A stretch of DNA of 64,000 nucleotides from Macrostomum hystrix. Its lineage: Eukaryota; Platyhelminthes; Macrostomidae. Shown one piece after another: positions 24,801-33,700 of the stretch. A program made the translations under genes and the position numbers. Under the pieces are notes generated by a model. The model was not told the origin of the DNA. It made no database searches and was given only the letters and a program-made list of their open reading frames with translations. The stretch's first letter is position 1. Each line of letters starts with the position of its first letter. Where the stretch lies: positions 3,100,001 through 3,164,000 of the forward strand of contig CATNEN010000007.1 of assembly GCA_950097015.1 (NCBI GenBank). Reading direction: 5' to 3'.

Positions 24801-27800
24801 GCAAGTGCCTGAATGCTAACAGAGTTGGGTCACGACTGACTATCGTGCCTAATATTTAGGCTTGATCAGTGAAATTGGAGAAATTCGCGTCAGGGTGCCC
24901 GTTGTGGCCTAGCTCCACCTGTTGTAGACCTTGAAGGTCCAGCAGTCCGTCCAGATAACGGTAGGTGACCACCGAAGACGGAGATGATGCAGGCACATTC
25001 GGGTGACATGCTGATCAATTTTGAAGGCCTGGCAAGGCCGCACTGAGGCGCAGTGCAAATTCGTGTATAGGGGTGTATGAAATACATTAGCGCTTATGGG
25101 AAAAATCTGACCTTCGGCCAGAACCATTGAATATCTCGACGGTCTGAAGAGCTGACGAAGCTCGATTCTTGTTTCAGAAGATGCTCAATAAAAAGTTGGC
25201 CCGTGTTCTTGAGTTTCGTGTGCTTGCGTTGCTCCGTTCGGGTGCAGCAAAAATTGTCAGGGCTACAATTCCCACCTTGGTAGTCCCATCTACCGCTAAC
25301 ATATCGCCTTTTGGCAAACCAGAATGTCGGTCGCATGAACTTATCCGTAAAAGTACACGAGCCCATCATTGCAGTTCTGTCTGAATCAAAATATCCATCT
25401 GTGATAAATGGCTTCATCCCATAAAGGTTTTGATTAAAAGCGACTATTTAGTGAAATGTTTAGAAATTTCGCGCCTTCGATGACATTAGGTAATGTGTCA
25501 GGAAAATCCTCGTCAGTCACCAACTCGCCGATTCTTGAAAATCATAATTTATGGATATCCAAAGTAGTAAATGCCCCAATTTCTGATATTTCCTTCATAC
25601 GAAAAGCCCGATTCTACGAACCGCTTTGATGAAATCCCAGATTCTACGAAATCCCAGATTCTACGAAATCCCAGATTCTACGAAATCCCAGATTTTTTCG
25701 AAATCCCAGATTCTATAATATGAAATCCCAGATTCTACGAAATCCCAGATTTTTTCGAAATCCCAGATTTTATCGAAATCCCAGATTCTATAATATGAAA
25801 TCCCAGATTCTACGAAATCCCAGATTCTACGAAATCCCAGATTCTACGAAATCCCAGATTCTACGAAATCCCAGATTCTACGAAATCCCAGATTCTACGA
25901 AATCCCAGATTCTAAGAAATCCCAGATTTTAAGAAATCCCAGATTTTAAGAAAACCCAGATTCTACGAAATCCCAGATTTTAAGAAATCCCAGATTTTAA
26001 GAAATCCCAGATTTTAAGAAATCCCAGATTTTAAGAAAACCCAGATTTCAAGAAATCCCAGATTTTAAGAAATCCCAGATTTTAAGAAATCCCAGATTTT
26101 AAGAAATCCCAGATTTTAAGAAATCCCAGATTTTTTCGAAATCCCAGATTCTATAATATGAAATCCCAGATTCTACGAAATCCCAGATTCTACGAAATCC
26201 CAGATTCTACGAAATCCCAGATTCTACAAAATCCCAGATTCTACGAAATCCCAGATTTTAAGAAATCCCAGATTTTAAGAAAACCCAGATTCTACGAAAT
26301 CCCAGATTTTAAGAAATCCCAGATTTTAAGAAATCACAGATTTTAAGAAATCCCAGATTTTAAGAAATCCCAGATTTTAAGAAATCACAGATTTTAAGAA
26401 ATCCTAGATTCTGAAAATTTCCGATTCAACATAATATCAGATTCTAAAATACGAAATTCCAGGTTTAAAGTCCCAGACTTTAGGAAATCTCTTTTTTCAA
26501 GAAATCCCAGATTTTACGAAATCCCAGGTTTTAAAAATTTTAGATTTCAAGAAATCCCAGATTTTAAGAAAACCCAAGCGTTTTAGAAAGATTTTAGGAA
26601 ATCCCAGGCTCTACAAAATCGAATAGGTTAATAATTCCAATTCATTCAAAATCCCAGCTCTTCTAAGCCAATTTTTCTTCGACATCCCCTGATTTCGTAC
26701 TGCGTATTTCGGCAACACGGGACACACTCCACAATACAAGACTAGTCGCTACTCAGTCAAGCCAGGCTCTGTGACTGACCCTGGTCCAGATGTACTGTCA
26801 GTGGGTTGACCGGAAGTACCAGATCCACTCCAGCTGTAATCAGCCAGAGATAATAGGTACTCACCGGAGGCGCTCTGGAGCGTGCAATCTCGGCACCTCC
26901 CACGCGTGCAATCGCTGACTGGGCCGCCCTCGGAACAAATTATCCTTCGCCCATGCACTTCCTTTAATTATTATCCCCCATTCGGCAGCAGAAGACAAGC
27001 CTTGGCCAATTATCATTATAAAAAACTGTTGATTTGTGCGACACGAAAGCAGAACTGTGCAATGTCAAACCCAAGTATGTGCGTGACTTTGAAAAATTAT
27101 CCCTAACCATTTGAATCTTTTAGCTTTGAGCATACGAGCTAGAACAGTTCGAGCCATGATATGTCATGCAAGAGAACCGAACAGGGCACTCCATTGGCAT
27201 CAGCGCTGCAATATTGATTAATTAATTAGCTTCCCAACAATTTAGTGTCAATACTGTAGTTATCAGACACCATATCTGACGAAACCTTCAGCGCCTTCAA
27301 CCGAATGACTCACCGGTCAATGGCCAAGCCGAGCAAGGTGTACACGGACACGCCCACAGTCAGGATCCGGCAGAAGTAGATGGCCTTGCAAAAGAACAGC
27401 GGAAGCTGGACTCCGAAGCTGCTGACTATGTCGCAGGGCACGAACAGCATCAGGTAGATGCAGTCTGCCGCGGCCAGATTGGCAATGAACAGGTTCGGTA
27501 TCGACCTGAGTCGCCTGTGACTGGCTATGATGTAGATGAGGATGAAATTGCCAGTCAGTCCGACCAGAAACACCAGACTCTGCAGGGAGATGTGAGCCAG
27601 GTGTAGGGCTCCGATCTCCCCCGTGTACACGCTGATGTTCTGGCAGACCGTCGAGTTTGCGCGGTTCACAAACGAAGGCCGCGGCGTGGTTACCCAGGTG
27701 TCCACGGACTCCGTGTTGAATACGTCATGCGACAATACGGCTTCGAACCTGCGGGGGAGGTTTGGGCCATAGACCGTAGAAAGTATCAGACCTGCCTAAC

Positions 27801-27847
27801 AAAAGACTTTCAGCTAATGACATGAGCAAGACTTACTCGCCCGTCAT
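21861..27847 (-). CDS. Class A GPCR, bombesin/CCHamide-receptor-like, five exons
   Basis: Minus-strand exons: 27,847-27,837, 27,748-27,314, 23,927-23,836, 23,009-22,501 and 22,205-21,861, giving 463 residues; all phases close. The 11-nt first coding exon (M-T-G-E) has a GTAAGT donor. TM1 carries GLTGNF, TM2 carries LAAADC, TM3 carries LTVGVSVYTLLGLAIDRC with exactly 24 residues from FFC to the D of DRC, and TM6 carries FFAAWGLDYI. TM7 ends ASNPITLCI in place of NPxxY. The LTxVGVSVxTL block and the Pro in the TM2 end (VPCDI) are typical of bombesin/GRP, CCHamide and endothelin-type receptors; assignment to that group is inference. ECL2 contains a Cys (PHCYPF). The tail is long, Asn- and Arg-rich (NNNFNLNNINNNN). 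DRY is DRC. The third-intron acceptor at 23,010 has a poor pyrimidine tract and is the weakest junction. Confidence 0.82.
22340..22460 (-). repeat. SINE family 2 fragment in GPCR intron
   Basis: Shares GCACATCATTT, AGACCTGCAGCCAGCG and TGTACA with 40,660-40,760. It lies in the intron between the two last exons and no tRNA-like head is present. Confidence 0.55.
23100..23457. repeat. 22-bp minisatellite in GPCR intron 3
   Basis: Units of GGGGTGAGATTCTCCATGTC or GGGTGAGATTCTCCATGCCA repeat about 16 times, with one TTATCGATG variant recurring. The array begins about 90 bp from the inferred acceptor at 23,010. Confidence 0.95.
24432..24722 (-). mobile_element. tRNA-derived SINE, family 1, full-length copy
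   Basis: On the minus strand it opens with a tRNA-like head: A box TAGCCTAGTGGTTAGGGCG and B box GGGAGTTCGATTCCCGACTC. The central region has AAGACACTTAACT and TTAAATGGGTACCAGC, a body resembling central domains shared by many invertebrate SINEs, and the tail is ATTAATAATT-rich. It sits in the 3.4-kb second intron of the GPCR, same strand. Pol III heads of this type are retroposed by a partner LINE not seen in this window. Confidence 0.88.
24762..25286. mobile_element. MITE-like element, family B, copy 1
   Basis: About 525 bp bounded by inverted GGACTACCAAG / CTTGGTAGTCC. The interior closely matches 59,217-59,776 (for example GGTAGGTGACCACCGAAGAC and ATGAAATACATTAGCGCTTA). No transposase is present, so it is non-autonomous. 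It lies in the GPCR second intron. Confidence 0.8.
25620..26640. repeat. 17-bp minisatellite GAAATCCCAGATTCTAC
   Basis: Alternating flavours (TTCTACGAAATCCCAGA and TTTTAAGAAATCCCAGA, with TTTTTTCG and TTCTATAATAT variants) repeat for about 1 kb inside the GPCR second intron, decaying toward 26,640. Confidence 0.95.
26641..27313. other. Remainder of GPCR intron 2, no gene seen
   Basis: Mixed sequence between the 17-bp array and the GPCR exon. Short open frames here lack recognisable families or splice context. Confidence 0.5.
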
Positions 27848-28387
27848 TGGGTCCTTCGTCGTCCAGAAGAAGCTAAAATGCGCTCACGATTTGGAAGCCT
27901 CGGATATTTAATTTGTAAATCTAATTTGTAAATGCGCGACAATTCACGCCCAGAATAAGCGATTAGGGATCTAACTATGCCTGTGGCAGTGCACAAGTGG
28001 GTGCGGAGGCCCTATCGAGTGTCTGTCAGGCGCTGACAAGGATCTTATATCAGCTGCTGAACGCCTGGCAGTGGTTGGCGCTGGTTGGAGAAAATTAATT
28101 CCTGACTGGCAACTGGCTCGCAAATTTTGAGGATCGAATTCAACCTGAGAAGAGTCTGCGCCCGAACCAATGGGGATTAGAGAGAGAGAGAGAGGAGCCA
28201 GTCTAGCAGTCGTGCTCTTGCTCCTTTTTTATCCGAAATCTACTTTCCTAGAAATCTGAGCCCGATTCAAAGCTGATGCCGTCTGCTTGGGTGTGAAATG
28301 TGTGCTCACTGGAATTGCAAAAAGGAGCAGACAGAGATCGGGGTGGAAATTGTGCCCATTTAGCTCCATGTTAGCTCAATTGCAACC
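27848..28387. other. Upstream region of the bombesin-like GPCR
   Basis: Divergent flank between the minus-strand GPCR start and the repeat block. A GATATAAGATC sequence (minus strand, near 28,045) is a possible TATA-like element about 190 bp upstream. A short GA run lies near 28,176-28,195. No gene was recognised. Confidence 0.4.
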
Positions 28388-28471
28388 ATGTTGTCATCGC
28401 GCCTGTTGTCATCGCGCCTGTTGTCATCGCGCCTGTTGTCATCGCGCCTGTTGTCATCGCGCCTGTTGTCA
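28388..28471. repeat. 15-bp minisatellite TTGTCATCGCGCCTG
   Basis: Five to six near-perfect units that run straight into a 45-bp sequence (ATCGATAAGTGTTGCCAT and on), which recurs at 29,203-29,250. Confidence 0.92.
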
Positions 28472-28526
28472 TCGATAAGTGTTGCCATTCAGCATGCGAG
28501 TGCTTCCATTTTTTAGCGAAAAAAAT

Positions 28527-29050
28527 GTCTGACAAGTTATGCTATTGTCTGACACAGTTAGGCTATTGTCTGACACAGTTATGCTATTGTCTGACACAGT
28601 TATGCTATTGTCTGACACAGTTAGGCTATTGTCTGACACAGTTATGCTATTGTCTGACACAGTTATGCTGTTGTCTGACACAGTTGAGCAATTGTCTGAC
28701 ACAGTTATGCTATTGTCTGACACAGTTATGCAATTGTCTGACACAGTTATGCAATTGTCTGACACAGTTATGCGATTGTCTGACACAGTTATGCAATTGT
28801 CTGACACAGTTATGCAATTGTCTGACACAGTTATGCTATTGTCTGACACAGCTATGCTATTGTCTGACACAGTTATGTAACTGTCTGATACAGTTATGTA
28901 ACTGTCTTACACAGTTGTGCAATTGTCTGACACAGTTATGCTATTGTCTGACACAGCTATGCAATTGTCTGACACAGTTATGTAACTGTCTTACACAGTT
29001 GTGCAATTTTCTGACGCAGTTATGCAATTGTCTGACACAGAAATGCAGGT
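28527..29050. repeat. 21-bp minisatellite ACAGTTATGCTATTGTCTGAC
   Basis: About 25 units. The 21-bp period keeps frames open on both strands, producing spurious periodic open frames. Units at the right are more diverged (TTATGTAACTGTCTTACAC). Confidence 0.95.
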
Positions 29051-29250
29051 TTCTGACAGACATGCAATAAATTAACTAACGATTTTGATATGGTTAAAAC
29101 AAATTTTAGGGCATGAAGCTGGATTTTATGCAATTTTAATCACCATCTGAACTCTATGCTTTCTAATTCCACAGAATGGCATCGGCCCGAGTCACATGAC
29201 GCGCCTGCTGTCATCGATAAGTGTTGCCATGCAGCATGCGAGTGTTTTCA

Positions 29251-29639
29251 TAATGAAAATCCTTTTTCATTAAAACAGAAAGGCTGCTAAAATTCACCAG
29301 TCAGCTTGCCTCTATTGTTTGCTGTGCTTTTTTATTGCTTTAGAAATCCACTTAGAGTTACACGTTTCTGTGAAAAAATGTATTTAAAATACGAGCGTAT
29401 TTATTTATTTAGAAACCCATGCACAGCATTCAAGAATTTAGCAAAGGCCCGGTACATTTTCTAAGCAATTACGAAGAAGTTTGAACAAATTCAAAGATTT
29501 CTGTTTTTTTCCTTAAAGAGAATGTAAAGCAAATCAGATAAAAAGATTCAATTCTTTGATGCACTACTTTAAGTGGTAAAAATATAACTAACTTCACGTA
29601 AATAACAACAAAAAATATGAAAATAAACTTGCATTCAAT
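29251..29639. other. AT-rich spacer, nothing recognised
   Basis: Unique AT-rich sequence between two arrays, with no coding or RNA feature visible. Confidence 0.5.
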
Positions 29640-30262
29640 ATGTTCACTGCCGACCTCATCGAACCAAACTTGTCCCCTCGAGTGTGCATTGCTGACTTAT
29701 CTAACCTAGCTCGTCCCCTCGAATGTGCATTGCTACTCATCGAACCCAAAATCTTCCCCTCGAGTGTACATTGCTGACTCATCGAACCCAGCTCGTCCCC
29801 TCGATTTTACATTGTTGACTCATCGAACCCAATTTCTTCCCCTCTAGTGTACATTGCTACTCATCGAACCCAACATCTTTCCCTCGAGTGTACATTGCTA
29901 CTCATCGAATTCAACTTCTTCCCCTCGAGTGTACATTGCTACTCATCGAACCCAACATCTTTCCCTCGAGTGTACATTGCTACTCATCGAATTCAACTTC
30001 TTCCCCTCGAGTGTACATTGCTACTCATCGAACCCAATTTCTTCCCCTCGAGTGTACATTGCTGACTTATCGAACCCAACTTCTTCCCCTCGAGTGTACA
30101 TTGCTGACTTATCGAACCCAACTTCTTCCCCTCGAGTGTACATTGCTGACTTATCGAACCCAACTTCTTCCCCTCAAGTGTACATTGCTACTCATCGAAT
30201 TCAACTTCTTCCCCTCGAGTGTACATTGCTACTCATCGAACCCAACTTGTCCCCTTGAATGT
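29640..30262. repeat. About 41-bp minisatellite
   Basis: Units contain CCCCTCGAGTGTACATTGCT followed by ACTCATCGAACCCAACTTCTT. Period 41 is not a multiple of three, so all three forward frames are partly open; these are not genes. Units at the left are shorter and more diverged. Confidence 0.93.
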
Positions 30263-30769
30263 AGATTGCTTACAGATAGATGTTTTTACTTATTCAATTA
30301 ATTGCTCTGAATCTTATATGCATAATATATTTATATATACCTATAAATTTTAAATTTCGTTTCGCCAACGAGCAAAACGATACCTTAAGCGACGATAAGG
30401 TCCAGCAATTTTCTAACCCTACTTCAGTTGCTATACGCAATGCCATCAGCAATGGCGCTTTCGTTCGCTATGACTTTGGCTGATTGACTGCGTCAACAAG
30501 CTGCAGATTTTTTTAAATAAGCAACTTCGCAGTCTGCAGAGGTCCTGCGCAAAAAATCGCAGATCGCGCAAAAAGCTTAATCAACACCTTTCATTCTACT
30601 CAGTAAACACATCAGCAAGAAAAATAGTTTCACTTCAAGACTAGTTCTGATAGGATAAATAGCAGACCTGTTTCAACACCACAGACCGGGGCGTGTTGGA
30701 TTTCGCATGCTAATTCTATTCCAAATTATTCTAACTTCAAATTAGTGAGATATAAAATTCTAATTAGCT
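30263..30769. promoter_or_regulatory. Upstream region of the SLC26 gene with TATA-like motif
   Basis: AT-rich sequence upstream of the transporter start. AGGATAAATAGC at 30,652-30,663 is a TATA-like motif about 107 bp before the ATG at 30,770. The assignment rests only on motif and distance. Confidence 0.35.
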
Positions 30770-33700
30770 ATGAGCAGCTCAATTAGCAATCAGTTTGACC
30801 CGCCCAATGCTGCAGGTAAGGTTCAGCTCACATGCATATTTATTTCAATAAATATTAACTGCTTCTGTTGTCCTGAAGACAAAGTGCTCCCTGTTGCATA
30901 CTTGAATCTGTTCTTTTTTAGGTCCGCAGGGACTTTCGGTGAAGTTTGACAACTCGGCGGAGCATTCTGTAAGTCTCTTTTTGCTTTGTACCATTGCTTC
31001 AAGAGAGTCGCATTGTGCACGTCTGTTCCAACATTTACGAGTAAAACGAAGTGTAAAAATCTAACAAAAGCCTTATTTGTCCAGCTCGCCATGCTTGTTC
31101 CCCCAGTAACTGAGTGGGAAATTCGCTGCGTGGGATTCCGCGCACTCTTGGGTAGTGAGAGGAACACTATTGGGGAGGCCCGAATGTGCAGTTCTCTTCT
31201 TTTGTTCCTTCTAGAGGACATGGATTGGTCGTTGTTCGTACGGACACGGAAGTGCGGGCATGGCAAGCCAGCTGTTTTAAATGGATTGTAGTTTTTCAAA
31301 TTCAACTGTCTCAAAGTCTCCCCCCACGAGCTGACTCACTGGGTTGGTTGAAACAGGCTGATCTCAGTGAGATTTCGCACAAGTGTAATCCACGCGGTTG
31401 AACAGAAGGCGTCTCTGTTTGGAAAAGAACGCATTTCGCAGTCAAAGACAGAATCTCGAGATCGCGACCAAAAAACCCACACTGATTTCATCTTCTCACA
31501 AACGGATAAGCGAGCGCCTACTTCACTGAAACGCCCGAGTTGAAAAATTACTTTTCAGAATCGTCTCAGCGGCGCCGACACGGAGATGAGCGGCAAGAGG
31601 GTGGATTACACGGCTCTGATGGGTGAGGCATTGTGGATGTTGATAAGATACACGGCTCTGATGGGTGAGGCATTGTGGATGTTGATAAGATACACGGCTC
31701 TGATGAGTGAGGCATTGTGGATGTTGATAGGATACACGGCTCTGATGGGTGAGGCATTGTGAATGTTGATAGGATACACGGCTCTGATGGGTGAGGCATT
31801 GTGAATGTTGATAAGATACACGGCTCTGATGGGTGAGGCATTGTGGATGTTGATAAGATACACGGCTCTGATGGGTGAGGCATTGTGAATGTTGATAGGA
31901 TACACGGCTCTGATGGGTGAGGCATTGTGAATGTTGATAAGATACACGGCTCTGATGGGTGAGGCATTGTGAATGTTGATAAGATACACGGCTCTGATGG
32001 GTGAGGCATTGTGGATGTTGATAGTCTCTGCTCACGTACCGGAGATCCATCGAGTTACCTTCCCACAGAATGTGAGTCGCTAATATTATCAAAATCCAAC
32101 AGGAGCCGCCGAGCCCCCTTCGATGTCAAACGCCGAGTCCGATACGACGGCCGCGGCTCCAGCGTTGCTGCTGGCATCGCCGCCGCACCACCAGCACCAT
32201 CACCAGCACGAGCACCAGCACCAGCGCCTGGCGGACCTGGTTCAAGCTGGCGAGGCCGGCGCTGTCATGGAGGGTGACGACGCCGAGCTGTTCGGCGGAG
32301 GCAGCGACGATGACAGCCAAGCGGCCAGCGACGCTGAAACCGAGCGAAGCGTGCGCGTCCTCCGGCCGGTGTCCACACAGCAGCAGTTCGACGACAGGCA
32401 CGGAGGTCGCCTGGTGCGCCGGCCGCTGCTTCATCGGCTGCGCGATGGCCTGCGCTCGTCCAAGTCGGCCTGCCCGCCTGACAGGAGCCGACTGACAGCC
32501 GCGCTGATGCAGCTGCTGCCCTGCCTGGCCATCATGAAGGAGTACAACCTCAGGGAGTGGCTGCTGCCGGACCTCATCTCCGGTGAGACCGCCGGGTCGA
32601 TTGTACAGTACTGAGTCAGAGGGTCGATAGTCCGATCGTTGAGTTTTGCTATTTCGAATTGGAGTGTTTTTGGTCGTTTTGTCCGGTTAAGGTTAGATTT
32701 TTTTATTTTGTGTTTTGAGTTTGGTTTCAGAATTTGTTTGTTTGTTCTTGAGTAATCTTGAGTAGCGGCTCCGATCAAGGGATAATAGTTCATAGCGTGC
32801 GTTTGTAAAATGCCATTAATAATGCAATATTTGATATCAGATTGCAAGGCAAAGAGATCCTTTACAATGTTCCCAATTCGCAGGCCTCACGGTGGGCATC
32901 ATGCACATTCCGCAGGGCATGGCCTACGCCTTCCTGGCCGAGCTGCCGCCCTACCTGGGCCTGTACACCTCATTCTTTCCTCCGCTGATCTACTTCTTCT
33001 TTGGCACCTCGCGTCAGGTGTCAATCGGCACCCTGGCCATTGTATCCCTGCTCACTGGCGGACTCATCCGGAAAAATTTCCCCGCGGTTGAAGCGCCACT
33101 GGCTGCGGCCAATGAGACTTTTGAGCTGGCAAGCAATGGCACTGGACTGGCCGCGGATGACTTCTGGGGATCTGATCCCCTGATTAGGAGTAGGGTTTCG
33201 CTGGCCTGCGCCACCTGCCTGTGCGTGGGACTCATACAGGTGAGAGCTTGTAGCTCAGTGATTAGGGACTTGGACTTCTGACATACAGGTCTGGAGTTCG
33301 AATCTTAGTCTCACCTAAGATTGGGTTGGGGAGTCAATGCCGCGTAAAATCACTGACTGGGTTGAGGGTAAGTGCCGTACTGGGTTGGGGGTAAGTGCCG
33401 TACTGGGTTGAGGGTAAGTGCCGTACTGGGTTGAGGGTAAGTGCCGTACTGGGTTGAGGGAAAGTGCCGTACTGGGTTGGGGGTAAGTGCCGTACTGGGT
33501 TGGGGGTAAGTGCCGTACTGGGTTGATGGTAAGTGCCGTACTGGGTTGGGGGTAATTGCTGTACTGAGTTGGGGCGCACGAATTCCCGCAGCTTCTCATG
33601 GGATTGCTGCGGCTGGGCTTCCTGACCCGCTACCTGAGCGACCCGCTGATCTCAGGCTTCACAATGGGCGTGGCGGTGCACGTGTTCTCAAGCCAGATCA

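Noticed and set aside
31523-32092. 189-codon minus-strand open frame opposite SLC26 exon 3
   Set aside because: Antisense of the 42-bp array; periodic and explained by the repeat.
33240-33315. Functional tRNA gene
   Set aside because: Anticodon arm is imperfect and the sequence starts at a splice donor; better read as a tRNA-derived repeat head.
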